Counted from the stretch's first letter, positions 44,111 through 53,006 are shown. The stretch: DNA of 64,000 nucleotides from UBA7662 sp943369355 (GCA_943369355.1 CALRMX020000004.1:1-64000), one strand, 5' to 3'. Translations and numbers: made by a program. The notes: generated from the sequence alone by a model not told the origin.

Positions 44111-44127
44111 ACTTTGTATTTCAAAGT
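44111..44127 (+). promoter_or_regulatory. Operator 1 of the CreD unit
   Basis: ACTTTG-TATTT-CAAAGT is a perfect inverted repeat overlapping the -7 box TAACTTTG (44109-44116), 7 bases before the ATG at 44134. The same pattern recurs at 45065-45081. Confidence 0.7.
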
Positions 44128-44133
44128 ACTTTT

Positions 44134-44733
44134 ATGAACGAGCAAGATTATCGGGCCGATCTCGCCGCCATTCGGTCGATCATGGAGCGATCGGTTAAAT
44201 TCGCCTCGCTTTCGGGCTGGTCGGGGGTGCTTGCAGGCCTTTACGCGAGTGTTGGATCTTGGTATGCCTATACGCAGCTCAACTTTCATCCTCAAAAAAT
44301 TCATGAAACTGTACCCATAGCAGAACTACTTGGTTTAGGTGCAGCAGTGCTGGCGATTTCGTTGGGCACTGCGGTAATGCTTTCGATGAAAAAAGCCGCC
44401 CAAAACAATACCTCTATTTGGAATGCTACCTCGCAACGTTTGCTCGCCGATATGGGTGTGCCGCTCGTAGTAAGCGGTTTGCTCCTCCTCTTTTTTATGA
44501 AAAATGCGCTTGGAGGATTGGTGCTACCTGTGAGCTTACTGGGATATGGACTTGCTTTGTACAATGCAGGGGCCTATACTTTTCGAGAGATTCGCGTTTT
44601 GGGCATCTTACAAATTCTGCTGGGTTTGCTTAGTTTGCTCGTTTTGCCCTGGAGTTTAGGGTTATGGGCCTTGGGTTTTGGTGGGCTACACATCGTTTTT
44701 GGTTTATACCTCCATTTACGCTACGAAAGGTGA
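44134..44733 (+). CDS. Predicted integral membrane protein
   Basis: 199 residues from ATG 44134 (MNEQDYRADLAAIRSIMERS). A short cytoplasmic helix is followed by about six hydrophobic segments (LSGWSGVLAGLYASVGSWYA, LLGLGAAVLAISLGTAV, LVVSGLLLLFFM, GLVLPVSLLGYGLALYNAG, VLGILQILLGLLSLLVL, LGFGGLHIVFGLYLH). This gene type commonly precedes a small winged-helix regulator and CreD in Bacteroidota. Function unknown; the stop overlaps the regulator start. Confidence 0.8.
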   Translation: MNEQDYRADLAAIRSIMERSVKFASLSGWSGVLAGLYASVGSWYAYTQLNFHPQKIHETVPIAELLGLGAAVLAISLGTAVMLSMKKAAQNNTSIWNATSQRLLADMGVPLVVSGLLLLFFMKNALGGLVLPVSLLGYGLALYNAGAYTFREIRVLGILQILLGLLSLLVLPWSLGLWALGFGGLHIVFGLYLHLRYER

Positions 44734-45047
44734 ATCACCCACTGCATCGCCTCAACAAGGCATTCGATAGCCGCATTCGGCTCGGCTTGGTGGCTGCATT
44801 GGCGGCCCGCTCGGCTATGGACTTCAAAGAACTGAAAGAATTGCTACAGCTCACCGACGGCAACCTCGCCAGCCATCTTAAACCCCTCGAAAAAGAGGGG
44901 TTTATCGAAGTGGAAAAAAGCTTCATCGACCGCAAACCAAACACACGTTACCGCTTGACCGCTGCAGGCCGATCGGCCCTTCAGGAACATATTGCGGCCT
45001 TAGAACAACTCATCGCACTTCAAAAAGACAATGACGCTAAAGGCTAA
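44730..45047 (+). CDS. Small winged-helix transcriptional regulator
   Basis: 105 residues starting with GTG at 44730 (VNHPLHRLNKAFDSRIRLGLVAAL); the GTGA overlap with the preceding stop supports this start. The winged helix reads MDFKELKELLQLTDGNLASHLKPLEKEGFIEVEKSFIDRKPNTRYRLTAAGR, the DNA-binding type that accompanies creD genes. It probably binds the two ACTTTG-N5-CAAAGT sites flanking the unit. Confidence 0.88.
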   Translation: MNHPLHRLNKAFDSRIRLGLVAALAARSAMDFKELKELLQLTDGNLASHLKPLEKEGFIEVEKSFIDRKPNTRYRLTAAGRSALQEHIAALEQLIALQKDNDAKG

Positions 45048-45064
45048 ATTTTTTTTATCATTTC

Positions 45065-45081
45065 ACTTTGCAATACAAAGT
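45065..45081 (+). promoter_or_regulatory. Operator 2 of the CreD unit
   Basis: ACTTTG-CAATA-CAAAGT repeats the arms of operator 1 exactly with the same 5-base spacer and lies 38 bases before the creD ATG. Confidence 0.7.
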
Positions 45082-45118
45082 ACTTTCTATTCGTTCAACA
45101 AACTCAAATTTTAAAAAC

Positions 45119-46432
45119 ATGCGCTTCACTCCGAACAAACTCTATCTCAAGCTTGGCCTCATCGGCATTATGGCCTTGCTGTTACTGATCCCTACCGCCA
45201 TGATTCAAGAATTGGTTGCCGAGCGTGAACAAGTTCAACTAAAAGCCATTTCGGAAGTCACCGACAAATGGGGACGAGAACAGTTCATCACCGGACCTAT
45301 ACTGAGGATTCCTTTCCAGCGAAAAATCAGCACCAAAACGAACGATAGCCCTAAAGAAATGCATGAATACACCGAGTTTCTGTACATTCTTCCCGAAGAG
45401 CTGCGCGTTAATGCGAGCCTTGAGCCTGAAAAACGCAACAGAGGCATACACGAAATAGTGGTTTACGAAACTAAACTGCAGTTTCAAGGCAAATTCGACC
45501 AGCTGTTGGCAGGCGCCGAAGGCGAACCGGTTGAATCCCTCCAGTGGGAAAAGGCCGAGCTCATTGTAGGCATCCCCGATTTACGCGGTTTAGAATATCA
45601 AAATGGCATACGTTGGAACAATACCTCTTTGGCTTTCGAACCAGGACTACAAAAATCGACCTTGGCCGAAAGTGGCTTGAGAGCGCGACTCAACCTCAAG
45701 CCTACCAACGATTCGAGTTTTACCTTCGATTTCAGCCTTCGACTCAAAGGCAGTCAAAAACTTGCGTTTAGTCCGGTAGGTAAACTCACCGATGTGCGCA
45801 TGACCAGCAGTTGGCCACATCCCAGCTTCACCGGCGCCTTTTTGCCCGATAGCAGCAACATCAGCACCGACGGATTTACCGCCCATTGGAATGTATTGCA
45901 GCTCAATCGTAATTTTCCGCAGCGATGGACGGGCGATGAATACCAACCCGCGGAAGCAGCCTTTGGGGTTGAATTGTTCTTACCTGCCGATCAATACCAA
46001 AAAACGCATCGTTCCATTCGTTATGCGCTGCTTTTTATCGGCCTGAGCTTTTTGGTGTTTTTCTTCAATGAGATGATCGCAAAAATGCGCTTACACCCGA
46101 TTCACTATTTGCTCGTGGGCATTGCTTTGGTGGTGTTTTATACGCTCCTGCTGTCGCTATCGGAGCAAATCGGTTTTAATACCGCTTTTGCCTTATCGGC
46201 ATTGGCTACGCTCGTACTCATCAGCAGTTATGTAGCCGCCGTATTGCAATCAACACGTTTCGGGGTGAAAATAGGCGGCATACTGAGCATACTGTATACC
46301 TTCATCTTTGTGGTACTGCAATCCGACGATTATGCTTTGCTCATGGGCAGCCTAGGCATATTTATGGTGCTGGCTGGGGTGATGTATTTCAGCCGCAAAA
46401 TCGATTGGTATACTAAAGAAGAAGGAAGCTGA
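45119..46432 (+). CDS. creD: Cell envelope integrity protein CreD
   Basis: 437 residues from ATG 45119 (MRFTPNKLYLKLGLIGIMALLLLIP). One N-terminal helix, a large periplasmic beta-rich domain (VTDKWGREQFITGPILRIPF, WPHPSFTGAFLPDSSNIS, FTAHWNVLQLNRNFPQ) and five C-terminal helices (from YALLFIGLSFLVFFF). CreD proteins affect envelope stability and colicin or beta-lactam tolerance. Here a local winged-helix repressor replaces the CreBC two-component system. Confidence 0.93.
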   Translation: MRFTPNKLYLKLGLIGIMALLLLIPTAMIQELVAEREQVQLKAISEVTDKWGREQFITGPILRIPFQRKISTKTNDSPKEMHEYTEFLYILPEELRVNASLEPEKRNRGIHEIVVYETKLQFQGKFDQLLAGAEGEPVESLQWEKAELIVGIPDLRGLEYQNGIRWNNTSLAFEPGLQKSTLAESGLRARLNLKPTNDSSFTFDFSLRLKGSQKLAFSPVGKLTDVRMTSSWPHPSFTGAFLPDSSNISTDGFTAHWNVLQLNRNFPQRWTGDEYQPAEAAFGVELFLPADQYQKTHRSIRYALLFIGLSFLVFFFNEMIAKMRLHPIHYLLVGIALVVFYTLLLSLSEQIGFNTAFALSALATLVLISSYVAAVLQSTRFGVKIGGILSILYTFIFVVLQSDDYALLMGSLGIFMVLAGVMYFSRKIDWYTKEEGS

Positions 46433-46452
46433 ACATGAAAGACCTTAGGGGT

Positions 46453-46488
46453 ATAGACCAAATCTATTAACAAATAGAAACAATCAAT
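46453..46488 (+). promoter_or_regulatory. OxyR-type tandem site upstream of cytosolic katG
   Basis: ATAG-N7-CTAT (46453-46467) is followed after six bases by ATAG-N7-CAAT (46474-46488), so seven of eight half-site positions groups fit the four-part OxyR pattern closely. A TTTG -33-like box begins at 46488 and a TTCTTTTG -7-like box at 46512, placing the site just upstream of polymerase. Confidence 0.6.
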
Positions 46489-46610
46489 TTGAATTATCGC
46501 GCCAGCTGCTTTTCTTTTGTATGTTTTGGTAAACGCTAGGAAATAGGTAAATTCCTGAGTCGAATGTTTGCCAATCCAATCCTAAGAAACATTTATAAAA
46601 AACAAGCTAT

Positions 46611-48812
46611 ATGAGTCAGAATGAAGGAAAATGCCCTGTAATTCACGGAGGCGAAACCAGAGGCACCAATACCGGTCCTGGTATACGCGATTGGTGGCCC
46701 AATCAGCTCGATTTAACCAAGCTCAGGCAAAACTCGGAGCTATCCGACCCCATGGATCCCGACTTTGATTACGCCAAAGAATTTGCGAGTCTCGACCTGG
46801 CGCAAGTGAAGCGCGACATCACGGCGGTTATGACCGACTCACAAGCCTGGTGGCCTGCCGACTACGGGCACTACGGTCCGTTTTTCATTCGCATGGCCTG
46901 GCACAGCGCCGGCACCTACCGCATCCACGACGGACGCGGCGGCGGCGGCCGGGGTACCCATCGTTTTGCACCGCTCAACAGTTGGCCCGACAATACCAAC
47001 CTCGACAAGGCCCGTTTGCTTTTGTGGCCAATCAAGCAGAAATATGGCCGTAAGCTCTCGTGGGCCGACCTCATGATTTTGGCCGGTAATGTAGCCCTCG
47101 AAAGTATGGGCTTCAACACCTATGGTTTTGGTGGTGGTCGCGCCGATGTATGGGAACCTGAAGATATTTATTGGGGCCCCGAGAGCGAATGGTTAGGCGA
47201 CAAACGTTATGTCGGCGACCGCGAGCTCGAAGACCCCCTGGGAGCGGTGCAAATGGGTTTGATTTATGTGAACCCCGAAGGACCCAACGGCACTCCCGAC
47301 CCGGTTGCCGCCGCACGCGACATCCGCGACACCTTCGGGCGTATGGCCATGAACGACGAAGAAACCGTAGCCCTCATTGCAGGAGGCCATACCTTTGGTA
47401 AGACCCACGGTGCCGGCGATCCTTCGAAATATGTAGGTCGCGAACCCGCCGCGGCACCACTCGAAGCCATGAGCATGGGCTGGACCAACACCCTCGGCGA
47501 GGGACATGGCGAACATACCATCACCAGTGGCTTGGAAGGAGCCTGGACTACCACCCCAGCCCGCTGGAGTCACGACTATTTCAAACATCTCTTCGAATAC
47601 GAGTGGGAACTCACCAAAAGTCCCGCAGGTGCTCAGCAGTGGACCCCTAAAAACGGCGCTGGAGCCAATACCGTACCCGATGCGCACAATCCCGCCAAGC
47701 GCCATGCACCCATGATGCTCACCACCGATTTGGCCTTGCGTTTTGATCCTGCCTACGAAAAAATTTCGCGCCATTTTTATGCCCATCCTGAAGCTTTTGC
47801 TGAGGCTTTTGCCAAGGCATGGTTCAAACTCACCCACCGCGACATGGGCCCTAAAGTACGCTATGTAGGCACGGAGGTACCCGCCGAGGACCTCATCTGG
47901 CAAGATACGGTACCGGCACCCACCTACAAATTGGTAGATGCGGCCGACATAAAAGCCCTCAAAACGCAGTTGTTGCAAGCTGGCCTCAGCCTGCAGGAGC
48001 TCATACTCACGGCATGGGCTTCCGCCTCGAGTTTCCGGAGTACCGACAAACGCGGCGGTGCCAATGGCGCGAGAGTACGTTTGGCACCACAAAAAGATTG
48101 GGAAGCCAACAATCCCAAGCAGCTCGCCAAAGCCCTCGCAGTACTCGAGCAGGTGCGCACAAGCTTCAACAGCAGTGCTACGGGTGGCAAACAAATCTCG
48201 CTAGCCGACCTCATCGTATTGGGTGGAGCCGCAGCCGTTGAGCAGGCAGCTGCCAATGCCGGCTACAAAATTGAAGTACCCTTTACGCCCGGTCGCGGCG
48301 ATGCCAATGCCGAACAAACCGATGCCGACTCGTTTGCCGTACTCGAGCCTCGTGCCGATGCTTTCCGCAACTACGCAAAAGGTCATGCCGGATCGTATGC
48401 CGAAAAACTGATGCTCGAAAAAGCACAGTTCCTCAATTTGAGCGCACCCGAAATGACCGCCTTGGTTGGCGGCATGCGTGCCTTAGGTGCCAATTACGAC
48501 GGCTCGCAACATGGTGTATTCACCAACCGCCAAGGCAGTTTGACCAACGACTATTTCGTGAATCTGTTGGATTTGAATACCAGCTGGAAAGCCGTTTCGA
48601 ATATGGAAGACGTATTTGAAGGTCGCGACCGCAAGAATGGTCAGCTCAAGTGGTTGGCCACGCGAGTAGATCTGATTTTTGGCTCGAATACCGAACTCCG
48701 CGCCATTGCCGAAGTGTATGGTGCATCGGATGGAGGCGAAAAATTGGCACGTGACTTTGTAGCCGCCTGGCACAAAGTGATGGAGCTCGACCGCTTTGAC
48801 CTGCATCGTTAA
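46611..48812 (+). CDS. katG: Catalase-peroxidase (cytosolic)
   Basis: 733 residues with no signal peptide (MSQNEGKCPVIHGGETRG, the usual cytosolic KatG opening). Distal RMAWHSAGTYR, LIYVNPEGPNG, FGRMAMNDEE, GGHTFGKTHGA and the second-half RSTDKRGGANGARVRLAPQKDW are intact. It degrades H2O2 and has peroxidase activity; homologues activate isoniazid. It carries its own OxyR-type site and a strong terminator. It is a clear paralogue of the exported KatG 13 kb away. Confidence 0.98.
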   Translation: MSQNEGKCPVIHGGETRGTNTGPGIRDWWPNQLDLTKLRQNSELSDPMDPDFDYAKEFASLDLAQVKRDITAVMTDSQAWWPADYGHYGPFFIRMAWHSAGTYRIHDGRGGGGRGTHRFAPLNSWPDNTNLDKARLLLWPIKQKYGRKLSWADLMILAGNVALESMGFNTYGFGGGRADVWEPEDIYWGPESEWLGDKRYVGDRELEDPLGAVQMGLIYVNPEGPNGTPDPVAAARDIRDTFGRMAMNDEETVALIAGGHTFGKTHGAGDPSKYVGREPAAAPLEAMSMGWTNTLGEGHGEHTITSGLEGAWTTTPARWSHDYFKHLFEYEWELTKSPAGAQQWTPKNGAGANTVPDAHNPAKRHAPMMLTTDLALRFDPAYEKISRHFYAHPEAFAEAFAKAWFKLTHRDMGPKVRYVGTEVPAEDLIWQDTVPAPTYKLVDAADIKALKTQLLQAGLSLQELILTAWASASSFRSTDKRGGANGARVRLAPQKDWEANNPKQLAKALAVLEQVRTSFNSSATGGKQISLADLIVLGGAAAVEQAAANAGYKIEVPFTPGRGDANAEQTDADSFAVLEPRADAFRNYAKGHAGSYAEKLMLEKAQFLNLSAPEMTALVGGMRALGANYDGSQHGVFTNRQGSLTNDYFVNLLDLNTSWKAVSNMEDVFEGRDRKNGQLKWLATRVDLIFGSNTELRAIAEVYGASDGGEKLARDFVAAWHKVMELDRFDLHR

Positions 48813-48831
48813 TACAAGCCACCGTTGAATG

Positions 48832-48863
48832 AAAGACTCCGGCACCACCGGGGTCTTTTTTTT
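48832..48863 (+). terminator. Terminator of katG
   Basis: AAAGACTCCGG (48832-48842) pairs with CCGGGGTCTTT (48848-48858) with one G-T wobble and a 5-nt loop, followed by TTTTTT. Confidence 0.85.
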
Positions 48864-48934
48864 GCCGCATCGAAAAATAAAAAATTCGTCGCGTTTAGCT
48901 CTATTTTGTCGCCCCAAACCAAGCTAACCTACGT

Positions 48935-49669
48935 ATGAACCATCTGGAAACCTATTTCCGGCAGAACAACAAGCGCCTCATCGACAAATGGGTGCATTAT
49001 TTTGACGTATACGACCGTCATTTTTCAAAATATCGCAATCAACCCATCGTGATCGTCGAGATTGGGGTGTCGGAGGGTGGAAGTCTGCAAATGTGGAAAG
49101 ACTACTTTGGACCGCAAGCCGTGATTTACGGTATCGATGTAAATCCGCATTGCAAAGCTTTTGAAGAAGAGAACATACACATCTTCATAGGTTCGCAGGC
49201 CGACCGCGAGTTTTTACGAGAGATCAAGACCAAAATTCCTCCCATCGACATCTTGATAGACGATGGAGGCCACGAGATGTTTCAACAGATAATCAGTTTT
49301 GAAGAGCTTTTCGGGCACATCAAAGCCGACGGCGTTTACCTCTGCGAAGACACCCACACCTCCTACTGGCCGCGCTACAAAGGAGGGCTCAAGCGGCGGG
49401 GCACCTTCATGGAGTACAGCAAGAACTTTGTCGACTATATCAACGCCTGGCATTCGAAACAAAAGAGCTTTCAGGTAACGGAATTTACCCGTTCGGTGAA
49501 TTCGGTGCATTTTTACGACAGCATTGTGGTGGTAGAGCGCAAACCTCGACAGGCACCCTATTCTGAAAAAACAGGCACACCCTCTTTACCCGTAACGATT
49601 CAGAAGCCCAGTGCCTACAAAAAGCTAAAAACTTGGTTTCGAGCACGTTTTGGCATCACCAAAAAATAA
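48935..49669 (+). CDS. Class I SAM-dependent methyltransferase (sugar O-methyltransferase-like)
   Basis: 244 residues. VIVEIGVSEGGSLQMWKDYFG is motif I of the CmcI/rhamnosyl O-methyltransferase group; IYGIDVNP, IDILIDDGGHEMFQQIISFEELF and GVYLCEDTHTSYW follow, with Asp/His residues that bind a metal in this group. The C-terminus is basic. No glycosyltransferase lies beside it, so the target sugar is unknown. Confidence 0.82.
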   Translation: MNHLETYFRQNNKRLIDKWVHYFDVYDRHFSKYRNQPIVIVEIGVSEGGSLQMWKDYFGPQAVIYGIDVNPHCKAFEEENIHIFIGSQADREFLREIKTKIPPIDILIDDGGHEMFQQIISFEELFGHIKADGVYLCEDTHTSYWPRYKGGLKRRGTFMEYSKNFVDYINAWHSKQKSFQVTEFTRSVNSVHFYDSIVVVERKPRQAPYSEKTGTPSLPVTIQKPSAYKKLKTWFRARFGITKK

Positions 49670-49713
49670 GGCAAAAACCAATAGCGTATCCTTGGAGTTG
49701 AATCGTCTCAGTT

Positions 49714-50271
49714 ATGGCCAATACGCCCACTTTTTCTGCCGCTGAACTGCCTTGGCTCGAGGCTGGCTACCGTTTGTTTGCCCGTGGTGGGCCTGCTGCC
49801 CTCAAGGTAGAGGTGCTGGCACGTGAGAGTGGCGTGAGTAAGTCGTCGTTTTACCATCTTTTTGCCGATTTGCAGCTATTCGAACGCCGACTCCTGGAGC
49901 TGCACCTGCGCAATTCCGAACAAATACGGCTCGAAGCTTTGTTGTGCCGTAGCATCGACCCCGACTTGATAGCGCTATTGGTTCGTGCCAAAACCGACAT
50001 CCTTTTCGACCGGCAGCTGCGTGTAAACCGGCAGCACGACCACTATCGGCGTTGTTTTGAAGAAGCCAATGCTGGCATACTCGTGGCTTTTTCGTCGGTA
50101 TGGGCCGAAGCCCTGAACCTCGGCAATCAGCCCGAAGCTGCCCGGCTCAGTTTGCAGCTCACGGTCGATAACTTTTACCTCACCGTCACTGAAGAAAATT
50201 TAAATCTTGAGTTTCTACGGCAGTATTGGCAGCAGCTCAAAGAAACGATTACGCGGCTCAGGACCCCCTAA
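49714..50271 (+). CDS. TetR-family transcriptional regulator
   Basis: 185 residues. The HTH is ALKVEVLARESGVSKSSFYHLFADLQLFERRLLE at ~25-60, and the C-terminal half is a helical ligand domain. It is followed by a palindrome (50274-50289) and then alkB and a GMC oxidoreductase on the same strand. Control of those genes by an alkane, alcohol or fatty-acid signal is likely. Confidence 0.88.
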   Translation: MANTPTFSAAELPWLEAGYRLFARGGPAALKVEVLARESGVSKSSFYHLFADLQLFERRLLELHLRNSEQIRLEALLCRSIDPDLIALLVRAKTDILFDRQLRVNRQHDHYRRCFEEANAGILVAFSSVWAEALNLGNQPEAARLSLQLTVDNFYLTVTEENLNLEFLRQYWQQLKETITRLRTP

Positions 50272-50273
50272 TT

Positions 50274-50289
50274 TGTACGCTTCCGTACA
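50274..50289 (+). promoter_or_regulatory. Palindromic operator between TetR gene and alkB
   Basis: TGTACG-CTTC-CGTACA is a perfect 6-bp inverted repeat starting 3 bases after the tetR stop. A second small hairpin ACAGG...CCTGT follows (~50297-50313). The spacing fits a TetR operator for alkB. Confidence 0.6.
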
Positions 50290-50336
50290 TAAAAAAACAG
50301 GATTGAGCCTGTATTTTAGGGATCTTACGCTGCGCC

Positions 50337-51395
50337 ATGAAAAAGTTAAAATACCTCACCGTACTGCTTACACCAGCGGTTGTAGGTTATTCGCTGTACG
50401 CCGATGGGTATGCCACCTTCACGGCTCTCATCGTCTTGTTTGGTGTATTGCCTATTCTGGAGCTCTTCACCCAAGGGTCGACCGTTAACCTAAGCGCTGC
50501 AGAAGAAGAGCTGGCCAAAAACGACCGATTTTACGATTGGTTGTTGTACGCCCTCGTTCCGCTGCAGTATGGATTGCTGCTGTATTTTTTACGCGAGATT
50601 GCGAGCGGCCAGCTCACTACCGTTGAGGCGGTTGGGAAAACCCTCGCCATGGGGCTCAGTTGTGGCGTTTTGGGCATCAATGCCGCCCACGAGCTGGGTC
50701 ACCGTTCTAAAAAAAGCGAACAACAAATGAGTAAGCTGCTTTTGTTGAGCGCTCTCTACCTCCACTTCTTTATCGAACACAACCGTGGGCACCACAAGCG
50801 GGTGGCCACTCCCGAAGACCCCGCTTCGGCACGCTATGGCGAAACGTTGTATGCGTTTTGGCTGAGGAGCATCGTAGGCAGCTGGCTGTCGGCCTGGCGG
50901 CTGGAGGCCGAACGTTTGCGCTACAAACAATTAACACCTTGGCACTGGAAAAACGAACTGTTGCAGATGGCCTTGCGGCAGCTGGCATTTGTTGCGGCCA
51001 TTGCCTTGCTGTTTGGCCTGCATGCGCTGGTGCACTTTATGGTCGCTGCTGCCATAGGGGTACTGTTGCTCGAAAGCGTGAACTACCTCGAACATTACGG
51101 TTTGCAGCGCAAACGTAAAGGCGACGGCTACGAACGCACCCTACCCATCCACAGCTGGAACTCGAACCACCCCATGGGCCGCCTGGTGCTGCTCGAGCTA
51201 TCGCGCCATAGCGACCACCACTATTCGGCCAGCCGCAAATACCCCATCTTGCGGCATTTCGACGAAAGTCCACAGCTGCCCACGGGCTACCCCGGCATGA
51301 TACTGCTGGCTTTGGTGCCTCCGCTGTGGTTTGCCGTGATGCACTGGCGTATTGACCATTACCGCAGCAGCAAGGAAGGTGCTTCCTTGGTGTAA
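50337..51395 (+). CDS. alkB: Alkane 1-monooxygenase AlkB
   Basis: 352-residue integral membrane di-iron hydroxylase that converts alkanes to 1-alkanols using O2 and rubredoxin. The histidine boxes are HELGH (118-122), EHNRGHH (147-153), NYLEHYGL (249-256) and RHSDHH (290-295), followed by the family end ASRKYPILRHFDESPQLPTGYPGMILLALVPPLW. Six transmembrane helices are expected. Rubredoxin and rubredoxin reductase are not in this window. The GMC oxidoreductase 36 bases downstream could oxidise the alcohol product. Confidence 0.95.
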   Translation: MKKLKYLTVLLTPAVVGYSLYADGYATFTALIVLFGVLPILELFTQGSTVNLSAAEEELAKNDRFYDWLLYALVPLQYGLLLYFLREIASGQLTTVEAVGKTLAMGLSCGVLGINAAHELGHRSKKSEQQMSKLLLLSALYLHFFIEHNRGHHKRVATPEDPASARYGETLYAFWLRSIVGSWLSAWRLEAERLRYKQLTPWHWKNELLQMALRQLAFVAAIALLFGLHALVHFMVAAAIGVLLLESVNYLEHYGLQRKRKGDGYERTLPIHSWNSNHPMGRLVLLELSRHSDHHYSASRKYPILRHFDESPQLPTGYPGMILLALVPPLWFAVMHWRIDHYRSSKEGASLV

Positions 51396-51431
51396 ATGTT
51401 TAATTTTTCGCTATAATTAGCAATATTCCCC

Positions 51432-53006
51432 ATGGCAACTTCCCAGTTTGATTACGACTATGTGGTGATTGGCTCCGGCTTCGGCGGGTCGGTTTCGGCA
51501 CTGCGCCTCAGCGAAAAAGGCTATAAGGTGCTGGTAATCGAAAAGGGCAAGTGGTTTACTGCCCCCAGCCACTTCCCCACCAGCAACTGGAAGCTCCGCA
51601 AATGGCTGTGGCTGCCCACGTTGGGCATGACGGGCCTTTTCAAAATCACCTTTTTTCGCCATGTAGGCGTACTCAGCGGCGTAGGAGTTGGCGGCGGGTC
51701 GTTGGTATATGCCAATACGTTGCCTGTGCCCAAGTCGCCCTTTTTCAACAGCGGCAGTTGGGCAGGTCTCGCCAATTGGGAGGAAGAGCTCGCTCCGCAC
51801 TACACCACGGCCAAGCAGATGCTGGGTGCCGAAAGCCACCCCTACCTGAGTCGTAGCGACAAGGCCATGCAGGAGCTGGCCAAAACCATCGGCAAGCCCG
51901 AGGCCTTCGAAAAAACCGATGTGGCCGTGTACTTCGGCAAGCCTGGCGAAACGGTGGCCGACCCCTACTTTGGCGGGCGTGGCCCCGACCGTACCGGCTG
52001 CACCCTGTGTGGAGGCTGTATGCTGGGCTGCCGCTTTAATGCCAAAAATACCCTCGACAAAAACTACCTCTGGCTGGCGCAGCAGCATGGTGCCGAGATT
52101 CGTGCCCAAAAAGAAGTGTACGATGTGGTACCCTTGAGCGACGATGGCAGCGCCGGTTACGAGATACACTTTCGCGACAGCTTGGGCTGGCCCAAACGCC
52201 GCTACCGTGTACGTAGCCGCGGGGTGGTGTTTGCTGGCGGCGTTTTGGGCACCATGGGCCTCCTGCTGCGACTCAAAAACGGCTCGCTACCGCACCTCAG
52301 CCCCACCCTCGGCAAAGGCGTGCGCACCAATTCCGAAAGCCTTATCGGCGTAACCACCTACGACCGCAAGCAGTCGTTTAGCGAAGGCATCGCCATCGGC
52401 AGCATCGTGCATATCGACGAACACCGCCACATTGAACCCGTAAAATATTCGGCAGGCTCGGGCTTCTGGCGCCTGCTGATGTCGCCCATGGTGGCAGGCA
52501 AGACCTTTGTAAGCCGGCTGGGCCGCATCCTGGCCGACCTGGTGATGCACCCCATGTCCAACTTGAAGGTGCTATTTACCGACGACTGGAGCAAACGTAC
52601 CCACATCCTGCTGTACATGGAAAGCCTCGACTCCACCCTGCAGTTGAAGCCGGGGGTTGCAGGTCTGTACTCTACCCTCGAGGGCGGCACGGCTCCAACC
52701 GCCTTTAACCCCGTAGCGCAGGAGCTGGCCCACCACACCGAAAAAATTGTGAACGGCAAAGCCACCGTGATGTATACCGAAAGTCTCTTTGGCATCCCCA
52801 GCACGGCACACATCCTGGGCGGCGCCTGTATGGGGAAAGATGCTGAAAGCGGCGTAATCGATGCCAACAACCGGGTTTTCGGCTACCAAAACATGCTCAT
52901 TTGCGACGGTAGCATGATTTCGGCCAATATCGGGGTAAACCCTAGCCTCAGCATCACGGCCATCACCGAAAGGGCCATGTCGAAGATTGCCGCAAAGGGC
53001 GACTAA
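51432..53006 (+). CDS. GMC-family FAD oxidoreductase (alcohol/cholesterol oxidase-like)
   Basis: 524 residues. FAD motif YVVIGSGFGGSVSALRLSEKG is at 10-30. A cysteine cluster CTLCGGCMLGC (C190, C193, C196, C200) has ferredoxin-like spacing. The C-terminal GMC His/Asn region reads STAHILGGACMGKDAESGVIDANNRVFGYQNMLICDGSMISANIGVNPSLSITAI in pieces. The position after alkB suggests oxidation of long-chain alcohols, like AlkJ. Its stop overlaps the recO stop by four bases on the opposite strand. Confidence 0.88.
   Translation: MATSQFDYDYVVIGSGFGGSVSALRLSEKGYKVLVIEKGKWFTAPSHFPTSNWKLRKWLWLPTLGMTGLFKITFFRHVGVLSGVGVGGGSLVYANTLPVPKSPFFNSGSWAGLANWEEELAPHYTTAKQMLGAESHPYLSRSDKAMQELAKTIGKPEAFEKTDVAVYFGKPGETVADPYFGGRGPDRTGCTLCGGCMLGCRFNAKNTLDKNYLWLAQQHGAEIRAQKEVYDVVPLSDDGSAGYEIHFRDSLGWPKRRYRVRSRGVVFAGGVLGTMGLLLRLKNGSLPHLSPTLGKGVRTNSESLIGVTTYDRKQSFSEGIAIGSIVHIDEHRHIEPVKYSAGSGFWRLLMSPMVAGKTFVSRLGRILADLVMHPMSNLKVLFTDDWSKRTHILLYMESLDSTLQLKPGVAGLYSTLEGGTAPTAFNPVAQELAHHTEKIVNGKATVMYTESLFGIPSTAHILGGACMGKDAESGVIDANNRVFGYQNMLICDGSMISANIGVNPSLSITAITERAMSKIAAKGD

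Noticed and set aside
47193..48194. A 333-codon open frame on the minus strand inside katG
   Set aside because: It is exactly antisense to the conserved KatG reading frame, has no domain and reflects codon bias of the real gene.
53003..53006. Overlapping stops of the GMC and recO genes as a regulatory feature
   Set aside because: A 4-base convergent overlap is common in compact genomes and has no further supporting signal.
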